Position numbers and translations under genes: made by a program. A stretch of DNA of 64,000 nucleotides from Thaumasiovibrio sp047250365 (GTDB lineage Bacteria; Pseudomonadota; Gammaproteobacteria; Enterobacterales; Vibrionaceae), in assembly GCF_047250365.1 (NCBI RefSeq), contig NZ_JBLBVL010000005.1:124001-188000 (forward strand), given 5' to 3'. A model generated the notes under the pieces. It was not told where the DNA came from. It was given only the letters and a program-made list of their open reading frames with translations, and did not search any database. Shown here in pieces: positions 33,932 to 42,037 of the stretch (its first letter is position 1; each line of letters opens with the position of its first letter).

Positions 33932-34352
33932 GGTGAAGCCCCTTAAAAAAACGTTACCTGATCTACTGGAAAGGATGGCGCACGGTTTCTTTCACATCCT
34001 CTTTAAGCCTAGCTGCTGTCGACTGATTTTTCTGCTTCATGTCGGCTGACTTGTTTGGAAAGTTGAAAAATATCAACTGGATTGTACAGAGAGTAAAAAT
34101 GGAAACAGTAAGTAAACTATTTGCCTAAAAGCGCAGGTGCGCAAGTAAATCGATTAAAAAAATTTAGTTGCTAATTTCTTGTTTAGAAATGGAAAAGAGG
34201 GCAAACGAGCCTGAAAGCCTTATATATGCAGTATATTGCTATGCTGTTTTGCGCTGAGATTCTAGTTTCTGATACAACAATACGCAGTTTTTTTTTGCGC
34301 TGAAACAACTCCTGTGTCATACGCTTATCGGTAGTGTGTAGAGGAGAAAAGT
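33932..34352. other. yeaG-VOC divergent intergenic region
   Basis: 421 bp, AT-rich, holding promoters of both genes. An inverted repeat, AGTTGA at 34061-34066 and TCAACT at 34073-34078, is the only clear palindrome. No gene or RNA recognised. Confidence 0.55.
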
Positions 34353-34730
34353 ATGAGCATCTCGTTTGTTGATACGGTATCAATTCCAGTCACCGATCAG
34401 AACAAGGCGTTAGCGTTCTATCGTGACGCGCTTGGTTTTATTGTTCTTCGGGATATCGTTCAGCAGTCTAGCCGCTGGGTTCAGCTGGTTCCTGAGGGAG
34501 GTCAGACAACGATTTCACTGGTGAAACCATTTGCAACAATGCAACCTGGATGTGTTCAGGGGCTGATGGTAAAAACAGACAATGTTGATCACACGCGTCA
34601 CTTATTAGAGCGGCGTGGCGTTAGCGTATCACAAGTGATTATGACGAAAGGGGGGCGTTATGCGACATTTTCTGACCCCGATGGAAATGGTTGGGTATTG
34701 TTGGAAGTGCAGCAAGTTATGCGCGCATAG
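34353..34730 (+). CDS. VOC (glyoxalase/dioxygenase superfamily) protein
   Basis: 125 residues. Paired beta-alpha-beta modules are seen: SISFVDTVSIPVTDQNKALAFYRDALGF at the start and the second module GLMVKTDNVDHTRHLLERRGV...ATFSDPDGNGWVLLEV. The FSDPDGNGW signature and terminal glutamate are typical for small VOC proteins. The substrate is unknown. GAGGAG lies 6-7 bp before the ATG. Single gene convergent with yeaD across a symmetric hairpin. Confidence 0.85.
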   Translation: MSISFVDTVSIPVTDQNKALAFYRDALGFIVLRDIVQQSSRWVQLVPEGGQTTISLVKPFATMQPGCVQGLMVKTDNVDHTRHLLERRGVSVSQVIMTKGGRYATFSDPDGNGWVLLEVQQVMRA

Positions 34731-34743
34731 CAAAGTATCGTTG

Positions 34744-34767
34744 AGCCGACATTAGGTAATGTCGGCT
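34744..34767. terminator. Symmetric hairpin between VOC gene and yeaD
   Basis: AGCCGACATTA (34744-34754) and TAATGTCGGCT (34757-34767) form an 11-bp near-perfect palindrome between convergent stops. No U-run. Confidence 0.5.
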
Positions 34768-34776
34768 GTAAGAAGA

Positions 34777-35643
34777 TTAACCGATGCTAATTTTTGTTGT
34801 GAGCGTGTGTGATTCGCTTGGTGCTAAAGTAACGTCGTTGCCGTGAATGGTGGATTCAACGCAAAGCATGGTTTCATAACTGTTATCGGCCATGTCAGCC
34901 ATGCTGGTTGAGAGCGCCATCCAAGGGTTCCAAATTACGGCGCTGCGATCGCCGCCATTTTTTACCATCAGTTGGCGTTGTGTATCGTTGATGACGATCG
35001 TCGGCTCTGGTTGGGTGTAGATGCGGTCTGTCTCTGCTTCAAACGTCAGAGCCAGCTCGCCTTTACAGACTTTACCTTCTTGTAAGCTATCAAGGTAAAC
35101 CTCGCCCATGCCCGTCACCGTTGTTGTGTTGATATGTTCAACATCGAAGTAGGTGTGTAACGCACCGCCATATTGCCATGGGTGAGCGTCAGTATTGGTG
35201 GTAGTGAGACTAACGGTTAGAGTATTACCAATTTCAAAGCGAAGAACGTTGTGGAATTTGTGAGGCCAAATCGCAAGGGTCTCTTCATTATCTTCTAAAG
35301 ATAGGGAAACAATAACACCTGTGTCATTTTCTCTGTGCTCTTGTAGAGACCATAGACTGGTACGTGCAAAGCCATGTGCTGGCGCAGTCGCTTTACCGAA
35401 CCATGGCCAGCAGACAGGGATACCACCACGAATCGCTTTATCAGGCGCAAATTCGGCTTTTTCGCTTAACCAGAGAAGACCTTTTTCACCGTGTGGTTTA
35501 AAGCCAATAATATGCCCACCGTGCAGGGATATCGCGGCTTCTGCAAGAGGGTGCGTGATGTGAAGGACAGGAATACCTTGGTAATCGCAGACGGTAATAT
35601 ATTCAGAAATCGCATTAATCGGTTTTAAGTGTAGGTTGTGCAT
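34777..35643 (-). CDS. yeaD: D-hexose-6-phosphate mutarotase YeaD
   Basis: About 288 residues; aldose-1-epimerase fold enzyme that interconverts anomers of glucose-6-phosphate and related sugars. Visible blocks are SLHGGHIIGFKPHGEKGLLWLS, IRGGIPVCWPWFG (family signature), HGFARTSLW, GALHTYFDV and VIWNPW. The ATG at 35643 follows GGAG by 5 bp; the frame start at 35673 is less likely. Its neighbour gapA is on the same strand 130 bp upstream, as in E. coli where yeaD follows gapA, but a terminator lies between them. Confidence 0.93.
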   Translation of the reverse strand: MHNLHLKPINAISEYITVCDYQGIPVLHITHPLAEAAISLHGGHIIGFKPHGEKGLLWLSEKAEFAPDKAIRGGIPVCWPWFGKATAPAHGFARTSLWSLQEHRENDTGVIVSLSLEDNEETLAIWPHKFHNVLRFEIGNTLTVSLTTTNTDAHPWQYGGALHTYFDVEHINTTTVTGMGEVYLDSLQEGKVCKGELALTFEAETDRIYTQPEPTIVINDTQRQLMVKNGGDRSAVIWNPWMALSTSMADMADNSYETMLCVESTIHGNDVTLAPSESHTLTTKISIG

Positions 35644-35732
35644 AGAGACTCCGAAGATCAGATTGAATACCATTGCTAAATGCAGGGCGTGGCAGATACT
35701 GTAACGTTGCGTAATAATTAAAAAAAAGGTAC

Positions 35733-35758
35733 AAAAAAAGCGGCTATAAAGCCGCTTT
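35733..35758 (-). terminator. Terminator after gapA
   Basis: AAAGCGGCT (35737-35745) pairs with AGCCGCTTT (35750-35758); read leftward the stem is followed by five or more T. Confidence 0.85.
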
Positions 35759-35779
35759 AATCAAAATTCAGACCAGAAA

Positions 35780-36775
35780 TTACTTAGAGATGTGAGCAAC
35801 TAGGTCTAGAACTTTGTTTGAGTAACCGATTTCGTTGTCGTACCAAGATACAACTTTAACGAATTTGTCAGTTAGAGCAACACCTGCTTTCGCATCGAAT
35901 ACTGAAGTTTGAACTTCACCGATGAAGTCTTGAGAAACAACTTGATCTTCAGTGTAGCCAAGAACGCCAGCCATTTCGCCTTCTGATGCAGCTTTCATAG
36001 CAGCACAGATTTCGTCGTAAGAAGCAGCTTCTTTTAGGTTAACAGTTAGGTCAACAACAGAAACGTTAGCAGTTGGTACGCGGAAAGCCATACCAGTTAG
36101 TTTGCCGTTTAGTTCTGGAAGAACAACGCCTACCGCTTTAGCAGCACCAGTTGAAGATGGGATGATGTTCTGAGAAGCACCACGACCACCACGCCAGTCT
36201 TTAGCAGAAGGACCGTCAACAGTCTTCTGAGTAGCAGTAGTAGCGTGAACAGTAGTCATTAGACCAGATTCGATGCCCCACTTGTCGTTAAGTACTTTAG
36301 CGATTGGTGCTAGGCAGTTAGTAGTACAAGAAGCGTTAGAAACGATGTCTTGACCAGCGTATGAGTCTTGGTTAACACCCATAACGAACATTGGAGTTGC
36401 GTCTTTAGATGGACCAGTTAGAACAACTTTCTTCGCACCAGCAGTGATGTGCTGACGAGCAGTTTCGTCAGTTAGGAAAATACCAGTTGCTTCAGCTACA
36501 ACGTCAACACCCACTTCGTCCCACTTAAGGTCTGCAGGGTTACGCTCAGCAGTAACACGTACAGTGTTACCGTTAACGATTAGGTTACCGTCTTTAACTT
36601 CAACAGTACCGTTGAAGCGACCGTGAGTTGAATCATACTTAAGCATGTATGCCATGTACTCAACGTCGATCAGGTCGTTGATTGCTACAACGTCGATGTC
36701 GTTACGCTCAACAGATGCACGGAAAACGAAACGGCCGATACGGCCAAAACCGTTAATACCTACTTTGATAGTCAT
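35780..36775 (-). CDS. gapA: Glyceraldehyde-3-phosphate dehydrogenase GapA
   Basis: 331 residues. The start MTIKVGINGFGRIGR at the ATG 36775, with GGAG upstream, is diagnostic; the open frame beyond it is spurious. The catalytic cysteine is in SNASCTTNCLAP and the histidine in TTVHATTATQK; the NAD-binding SWYDNEIGYSNK is near the end. Codons are strongly biased (few rare codons), as expected for a highly expressed glycolytic gene. Transcribed as a single gene ending in a strong terminator. Confidence 0.98.
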   Translation of the reverse strand: MTIKVGINGFGRIGRFVFRASVERNDIDVVAINDLIDVEYMAYMLKYDSTHGRFNGTVEVKDGNLIVNGNTVRVTAERNPADLKWDEVGVDVVAEATGIFLTDETARQHITAGAKKVVLTGPSKDATPMFVMGVNQDSYAGQDIVSNASCTTNCLAPIAKVLNDKWGIESGLMTTVHATTATQKTVDGPSAKDWRGGRGASQNIIPSSTGAAKAVGVVLPELNGKLTGMAFRVPTANVSVVDLTVNLKEAASYDEICAAMKAASEGEMAGVLGYTEDQVVSQDFIGEVQTSVFDAKAGVALTDKFVKVVSWYDNEIGYSNKVLDLVAHISK

Positions 36776-36935
36776 TATAGTTGCTCCACAACTTAATAGT
36801 TCTTGATGAAAGAAATTGGTAGTAAAATTACAGAATCCGACGTGACCGTGCAAGCAAAATCGGAACTTTTATTGCTTGAGGTCAAAATTTTTGACGGAAT
36901 TTGTTTACATATTGACTACATGCTTGATATTTAAT

Positions 36936-36951
36936 CTCTTATTAATAAGAG
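36936..36951. repeat. Perfect 16-bp palindrome upstream of gapA
   Basis: CTCTTATTAATAAGAG, symmetric at every position; a possible dimeric regulator site. Confidence 0.7.
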
Positions 36952-36982
36952 CCGCATCACATCTTGAATAGGTCAAGTCATC

Positions 36983-37005
36983 AAGCATTCTTCGCGTGAA
37001 TGCTT
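36983..37005. repeat. Hairpin upstream of gapA and msrB
   Basis: AAGCATTC (36983-36990) and GAATGCTT (36998-37005) with a 7-nt loop, no U-run. Confidence 0.55.
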
Positions 37006-37161
37006 CAAATGTAACGGCAATATAGCAGAATTACATTTGATGGAAATAATGTGCCACACTGTTGTTATATTGCAACCTTTTCTTGCCGTTTACTGTCAAG
37101 CTGTGAAAGGCAAGCCCGTAACGTCTTGTTAGCATGGTACTGACAATAGAAAGGAGCAAAG

Positions 37162-37560
37162 ATGGATAAGCCTGACTCCGAATGGCGCCAGCAGCTCACC
37201 GATGAGGAGTTTCGCGTTTGCCGCCAACGAGAGACCGAAACCCCTTTTAGTGGCACCCTATTGCATAATCGACAGACTGGGGTATACCACTGTACGTGTT
37301 GTCGTTCGGCACTGTTTCTGTCTGACAATAAGTATGACTCTGGGTGCGGTTGGCCCAGCTTTGATGCGCCACTGAATGCGTCGGCAATTCGATATGTTGA
37401 AGACAATAGTCACGGTATGCAACGGGTAGAGATACGTTGCCGCTACTGTGATAGCCATCTGGGGCATGTTTTTCCTGATGGCCCTGCCAAGACTACAGGG
37501 CAGCGCTATTGTGTCAACTCAGTTTCTCTGTGCTTTCACCCTGCTGAAGACGAAGAGTAA
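37162..37560 (+). CDS. msrB: Methionine-R-sulfoxide reductase MsrB
   Basis: 132 residues. Zinc is bound by CTCC and CRYC pairs, the substrate loop is GCGWPSFDAP, and the catalytic cysteine is in QRYCVNSVSL. The cytosolic enzyme repairs methionine-R-sulfoxide. AAGGAG lies 7 bp before the ATG. Its last 25 bp overlap the 3' end of the convergent DUF2989 gene. Confidence 0.97.
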   Translation: MDKPDSEWRQQLTDEEFRVCRQRETETPFSGTLLHNRQTGVYHCTCCRSALFLSDNKYDSGCGWPSFDAPLNASAIRYVEDNSHGMQRVEIRCRYCDSHLGHVFPDGPAKTTGQRYCVNSVSLCFHPAEDEE

Positions 37561-38351
37561 ATATAGTGACCAGCTTTATAGCGCCCTCGATTGATGTCTT
37601 TGGCAATCACTGATGCTAATTCATTGTAATAGCGGTATTCGGAGGCTGTTAGCGGATAAAGACGCCTTAATCGAGCGTCATCACTGACTGGCAGGTTAAA
37701 GTGCGTAGCGACTTTTGACCAAGTATATGCTTCGGCATGGTGCCCAGATTGATGATAAATGGTTGCTATTGTCGATATCAGCCGTGGTTCGAGGTTGTCG
37801 CTCGACTCCACAAGAGATAGTCCATAGTGAAGTAATTCAAGGGTTTTGTCTTTATCCTCTGAGGTATAAAAACTCGCTAAGGCAAATTGGAGATAGGGCG
37901 TATTGAGTTCAGTGCTGCCTTCCAGTTCGAGAAAACGGTATTTTGCCTTTTCATCACCAAGGCGCCAGAGATAATAGATGACTTCCGGATTTGTTGATGT
38001 GCTAAGCGTCTGCTGTAGTTCGCGTGCTATCTCCTGCGTAGCAAGGAGGGAATCGACTCGGTTGGTTTTGCGCTCTTTCTGTTCGATGTGTTCAATGCCG
38101 CTAACGCGCTCAATACAACGTAAATAGTCATGAGTGAACTGTAGTTCGGTATATAAATTTAGTTCATTCTTATGTTGTTTTGACTCGAAACGCTGCCAAA
38201 TTAAGTCGGTACGCTGGTTGCGGCATTGACCGTCACCATTATTAAGGCTGACACATAGCTCGGGGTGCGCATCACATAATGCGTCAGTGGTGCGAAATTG
38301 TTGTTCACACCCTGTCAGTAAAAAGATAAAAGTGGCGAGTAAGTATCTCAT
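37536..38351 (-). CDS. DUF2989-type lipoprotein
   Basis: 271 residues. The short signal MRYLLATFIFLLTGC is a lipobox with Cys15, followed by Glu at +2 (outer-membrane sorting). The N-terminal part is cysteine-bearing (DALCDAHPELCVSL, GQCRNQ), and the rest is helical with TPR-like repeats (YLQFALASFYTSEDKDKTLELLHYGL; ISTIATIYHQSGHHAEAYTWSKVA). This matches my memory of DUF2989 lipoproteins of Vibrio and Shewanella. Overlaps msrB at its 3' end. Confidence 0.75.
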   Translation of the reverse strand: MRYLLATFIFLLTGCEQQFRTTDALCDAHPELCVSLNNGDGQCRNQRTDLIWQRFESKQHKNELNLYTELQFTHDYLRCIERVSGIEHIEQKERKTNRVDSLLATQEIARELQQTLSTSTNPEVIYYLWRLGDEKAKYRFLELEGSTELNTPYLQFALASFYTSEDKDKTLELLHYGLSLVESSDNLEPRLISTIATIYHQSGHHAEAYTWSKVATHFNLPVSDDARLRRLYPLTASEYRYYNELASVIAKDINRGRYKAGHYIYSSSSAG

Positions 38352-38507
38352 TGATAAACCATTCGTTTGTGTCTGTCTATGATGTAAGTAAACGACGTAA
38401 ACAGCAAGCGACAGTAATGAATTGATAGGTTTATGTTTTGAAGTTGGGATTGACCTTGTATTTTGAATGAATATATCGTGTGCAAAGGTAAAACAAGGAT
38501 GAGAGCG

Positions 38508-38804
38508 ATGAAGGTAGAGACATTGTTGTCGGCTATAACGCCAGAGATTTATGAGCGGCTGTGTTTTGCTGTGGAAACCGGACGTTGGCCAGATGGAAAG
38601 CCATTAACACCCGCTCAAAAGGAGCAAACGTTGCAAGCGGTTATGCTGTATCAGTCCAAACATAATCGCGCCGCTGAACATATGACGGTGGCCGCAGGTG
38701 GTGATATCTGTATAAAGAGTAAAAGTGAACTGAAAAGGCAGTTTAGCCACAAAAGCGAAGATGAAATTTTCCGAGTTCAACCAGCATCACCTGAAAACAA
38801 CTAA
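38508..38804 (+). CDS. yeaC: YeaC (DUF1315)
   Basis: About 98 residues. ITPEIYERLCFAVETGRWPDGKPLTPAQKEQTLQAVMLYQ matches E. coli YeaC closely in layout. Of the nested ATGs (38463, 38499, 38508) the last gives the family start MKVETLLSAI and follows AAGGA by 8 bp. Function unknown. In E. coli yeaC also lies near msrB and ansA (pncA between). Confidence 0.88.
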   Translation: MKVETLLSAITPEIYERLCFAVETGRWPDGKPLTPAQKEQTLQAVMLYQSKHNRAAEHMTVAAGGDICIKSKSELKRQFSHKSEDEIFRVQPASPENN

Positions 38805-38840
38805 GGTACGACTGAGGTTCAATTTATTTCTACACGGCGA

Positions 38841-38865
38841 TTTAGCCCTAAAAGCTAGGGCTAAA
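38841..38865. terminator. Hairpin between yeaC and ansA
   Basis: TTTAGCCCTA (38841-38850) pairs with TAGGGCTAAA (38856-38865), 5-nt loop, between convergent genes; U-run absent. Confidence 0.5.
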
Positions 38866-38883
38866 CACTCATATATTGTTAGC

Positions 38884-39900
38884 TTATAAGCTCATTTCAC
38901 CACGCAAATTTTGCTGCATTTGTGAACGAATTTGTTCTATCGGCAGATCTTTGCTTAATAGATAGTGTAATTTAGCTAGCGCGGCTTCTGGCGTCATATC
39001 AAAACCACTTAACACGCCAGCATCAGCTAACGCATTGCCAGTCGCGTATCCACCCATATTCACTTTGCCAGAAAAACACTGAGTGAGATTCAAAACAATA
39101 ACTCCACGCTCATGTGCATCACGAAGGTGACCAAGCAGCTCAGGATTTTGTGGCGCATTTCCTACACCAAAAGTTAATAAAATCATTGCATTAACTGGTT
39201 GTCGGAGTGTATTGCGAATAACCTCTGGTGAAATTCCCGGATACATGGTGATAACGCCAACCGGCTGAGGAGTCATATGATGAACGTTAAACTCCCCCTG
39301 AGGCGGTTTACTCAGCTCAATGTCGTTACTAACACGAATATTGATACCCGCTTCGAGCAGCGGCGGTAGATTTGGTGAAGCAAAGGCATCAAAGCCATCT
39401 GCGTGCGCTTTTGTGCTGCGGTTTCCACGTAGCAATTTGTTGTTAAAAAACAGCGTCACTTCATTGATTGGATAGTTAGCGGCAACATGTAAAGCATTAA
39501 GTAGATTGCTTTGGCCATCGGAACGCAGCTCGGCAATCGGGATTTGTGACCCCGTTACGATGACAGGTTTACCTAAGTTTTCGAGCATGAACGAAAGGGC
39601 CGATGCGGTGTAAGCCATCGTGTCTGTGCCGTGCAAAATAACGAATGCATCGTACTTGTCATAGTTTGCTTTGATGTCATCAGCAATACGTTGCCAATCT
39701 GCTGGCGACATATCTGATGAATCGATCAGAGGGTCATATTCATGTATCGTGAATTTAGGCATCTCTGGGCGATGAAACTCAGGAAGACGATTCAGTTGAT
39801 CATGCATAAATCCAGCAACGGGCACGTACCCTTGCGCTGATTTTTGCATACCAATGGTGCCGCCAGTGTAGGCGATATAGATATGTTTTCTTTCCATCAT
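38884..39900 (-). CDS. ansA: L-asparaginase I AnsA
   Basis: 338 residues, same as E. coli AnsA. The first catalytic threonine is in IAYTGGTIGMQKSA, the second in ILHGTDTMAYTASALSFML. The cytosolic enzyme hydrolyses asparagine with low affinity. Two adjacent ATGs (39900, 39897) are possible starts; there is no strong ribosome site. It follows sppA by 126 bp, but a terminator-like hairpin lies between. Confidence 0.96.
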   Translation of the reverse strand: MMERKHIYIAYTGGTIGMQKSAQGYVPVAGFMHDQLNRLPEFHRPEMPKFTIHEYDPLIDSSDMSPADWQRIADDIKANYDKYDAFVILHGTDTMAYTASALSFMLENLGKPVIVTGSQIPIAELRSDGQSNLLNALHVAANYPINEVTLFFNNKLLRGNRSTKAHADGFDAFASPNLPPLLEAGINIRVSNDIELSKPPQGEFNVHHMTPQPVGVITMYPGISPEVIRNTLRQPVNAMILLTFGVGNAPQNPELLGHLRDAHERGVIVLNLTQCFSGKVNMGGYATGNALADAGVLSGFDMTPEAALAKLHYLLSKDLPIEQIRSQMQQNLRGEMSL

Positions 39901-39983
39901 ATTGACACAGACTAAGAACAGGTGGGCACATTATACGTGTGGTATAAAGAATACCAAGCTACTATTGGTAAATATTTTCAGGG

Positions 39984-40009
39984 AAAAAGCCTGCATTTGC
40001 AGGCTTTTT
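39984..40009 (-). terminator. Terminator after sppA
   Basis: AAAAAGCCTGCA (39984-39995) pairs with TGCAGGCTTTTT (39998-40009), just after the sppA stop read leftward, with a T run. Confidence 0.85.
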
Positions 40010-40026
40010 CTATATTTGTGACCACT

Positions 40027-41874
40027 TTAGCGGATTTCGGCACAATTTAGGCAATAGACAAATTGGCCTTTTGGATCATTAAGGGTATCTAGCAGGCTTG
40101 TTGCTTGCTGGAGTTCGTGCAATGAGCTTTGCAATGCCGGGGGCAGCAGTGTAGACAGTTGCTTAGCAATAGGGGCACTAACCGAGTTAGATAGCTCATA
40201 TAAAAATGCTTCCATTGGCGAAAGTTGCCGTTCGATCCAATTGAGGCGATAGGTTTCAAGCTCTGCCAGTTGAGCCGCTTTTGCAATGGCATCATCAAAG
40301 TCGCCCACCGCATCGATCAATCCGTGCTGCAGGGCATCTTCACCAGTCCAAACACGCCCTTGAGCGACGGCATCTGCCTCTTCTAAGCTCATGTTACGGT
40401 AACGGGCGACTAAATTAATAAAGCGTTGGTAACCATTTTCAATTCCAATCTGAAAGAGTTCAGCTACCTTAGGTGAAAGGGGACGAGTAATGCCAACCCC
40501 AGCAAGGTCCGTTGTACCAACGCCATCGGTGTATACGCCCCAGTTCGCTAGGCTATCTTCAAACGTTGTTAATAAACCAAAAATACCGATAGAGCCTGTT
40601 AGGGTTGTTGGACTGGCAATAATCGCATCGGCGCTACTGGCTATCCAATAGCCGCCAGAGGCTGCGGTGGATGACATGGAGACGACCACGGGTTTTCCAG
40701 CAGCTTTTAGTGCATCGACTTCATTGCGAATGACTTCTGAAGCAAATGCACTACCGCCCGGGCTATTTACCCGCAGAACAACAGCTTTAATTGAAGTATT
40801 CAGCCGTGCTTGCCTTAGCAGTGCGGCAGTGGTATCACCGCCAATGGTGTCTTGGCGTTGTGGCCCGTCAATGATTGCACCACTTGCCACCACGACAGCA
40901 ATTTGCTCACTGCTTTGGACAAGAGGGGCTTGTGGTTGGTATTGGTAGTAGCTGATACCTTGGTAATGACCTTTATCATCACGACCAAAAATGTCGCCCA
41001 GTTTTTGATTGGCCTCTTGTCGTGTTAGTAATCCATCAACCAACCCTTGTTGGCTACTGTAGCGAGCGAAATTACCATCAACATCGCGCAGTTGTGCGAT
41101 TAGGGTGTCAATATCTGGGGTAAGCTGTTGTTTATCTACCTGGCGGTTAGTCGCCACATCACTAATAAATGCTCCCCATAATTGATCGAGCCAGACTTGA
41201 TTGGCTTCGCGTGCTTCTTTGGACATGCTATCGCGAGTGTACGGTTCAACAAACGACTTATACGTACCCACCCGGAAGACGTGTGTATTGATGTCCAGTT
41301 TTTCAAAAAGGGATTTGTAATAGAGTCGGTAGCTGCCATAGCCTTGCAGCAGCACCGCACCGTCGGGTGACATTAACAAGCTGTCAGCATATGATGCCAA
41401 ATAGTATTGGCTTTGTGTAAACACTTCTCCGTAAGCATAAATCGGTTTGCCAGAGGCTTTAAACTCATTGAGTGCTTTGCCGATATAGCGTAATTGCGTC
41501 AGGCTAGTGTCAGCCATTTGGCCTAACTGTAAGACCACCCCACTAATACTGTCATCATGACGGGCATAACGGATGGCATCAACGATGTCAAACAAGACAT
41601 TTTCTTTAGGGGCTGGATTACCAAATGCGGTTTGTGTAAACGAATCAAAATTGCTGCTGTATGAGCGTTGCTCGACAATTTTGCCGTTAAGATCTAAGAC
41701 TAGTGCCTTTGGTTGCTCGGTATCTGTTTCGGTTGTTTGCTGTTGAGTGATAGCAAATATAAAGACACCAATAAACAAGAAAAAGACCAGATTGATAAGT
41801 AGCTGGCGGGTGAAATTTATGCCTTTCCATATCCAGCGACAAAGTGTCGCCACCCCTTTAAAGAGTGATTTCAT
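40027..41874 (-). CDS. sppA: Signal peptide peptidase SppA (protease IV)
   Basis: 615 residues (E. coli 618). A single N-terminal membrane helix (LLINLVFFLFIGVFIFAI, ~24-42) precedes two tandem peptidase S49 domains. The catalytic lysine is in VGTYKSFVEPYTRD near 206 and the serine in TAASGGYWIAS near 405. It degrades leftover signal peptides in the inner membrane. Single transcript, divergent from fadH. Confidence 0.96.
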   Translation of the reverse strand: MKSLFKGVATLCRWIWKGINFTRQLLINLVFFLFIGVFIFAITQQQTTETDTEQPKALVLDLNGKIVEQRSYSSNFDSFTQTAFGNPAPKENVLFDIVDAIRYARHDDSISGVVLQLGQMADTSLTQLRYIGKALNEFKASGKPIYAYGEVFTQSQYYLASYADSLLMSPDGAVLLQGYGSYRLYYKSLFEKLDINTHVFRVGTYKSFVEPYTRDSMSKEAREANQVWLDQLWGAFISDVATNRQVDKQQLTPDIDTLIAQLRDVDGNFARYSSQQGLVDGLLTRQEANQKLGDIFGRDDKGHYQGISYYQYQPQAPLVQSSEQIAVVVASGAIIDGPQRQDTIGGDTTAALLRQARLNTSIKAVVLRVNSPGGSAFASEVIRNEVDALKAAGKPVVVSMSSTAASGGYWIASSADAIIASPTTLTGSIGIFGLLTTFEDSLANWGVYTDGVGTTDLAGVGITRPLSPKVAELFQIGIENGYQRFINLVARYRNMSLEEADAVAQGRVWTGEDALQHGLIDAVGDFDDAIAKAAQLAELETYRLNWIERQLSPMEAFLYELSNSVSAPIAKQLSTLLPPALQSSLHELQQATSLLDTLNDPKGQFVYCLNCAEIR

Positions 41875-42000
41875 GCTGTTAAGTAGCCTGTAAAGTAATT
41901 TTCCTTATCCTATCGCACTTGAAACGGAAATACAGCGTAAAAATGCTGCGTGGTTAACAAAATGTTGTTGTATGGTTGCGCAATATCCCAAGTCGACCTA

Positions 42001-42015
42001 ATCTGGTCAGACCAT
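42001..42015 (+). promoter_or_regulatory. Predicted FadR operator before fadH
   Basis: ATCTGGTCAGACCAT contains the FadR half-sites TGGT and ACCA around CAG, close to the E. coli consensus. It lies 22 bp before the fadH start, where binding would block transcription. Confidence 0.75.
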
Positions 42016-42037
42016 CGCAAAATGGAGTAAAGGCCTT

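Larger units (their letters stand above)
36776..37161. other. gapA-msrB divergent region with three inverted repeats
   Basis: 386 bp holding both promoters. In sequence it carries a 16-bp perfect palindrome (36936-36951), an 8-bp-stem hairpin (36983-37005) and an 8-bp inverted repeat with a 16-nt spacer (37007-37038). No gene recognised. Confidence 0.6.

Noticed and set aside
33932..34200. Sigma-54 promoter expected before yeaG
   Set aside because: No GG-N10-GC element near the TGGCAC-N5-TTGCW consensus is seen on the minus strand.
41875..42000. Possible FNR or CRP site near fadH
   Set aside because: No TTGAT/ATCAA or TGTGA/TCACA pair; only the FadR site is convincing.
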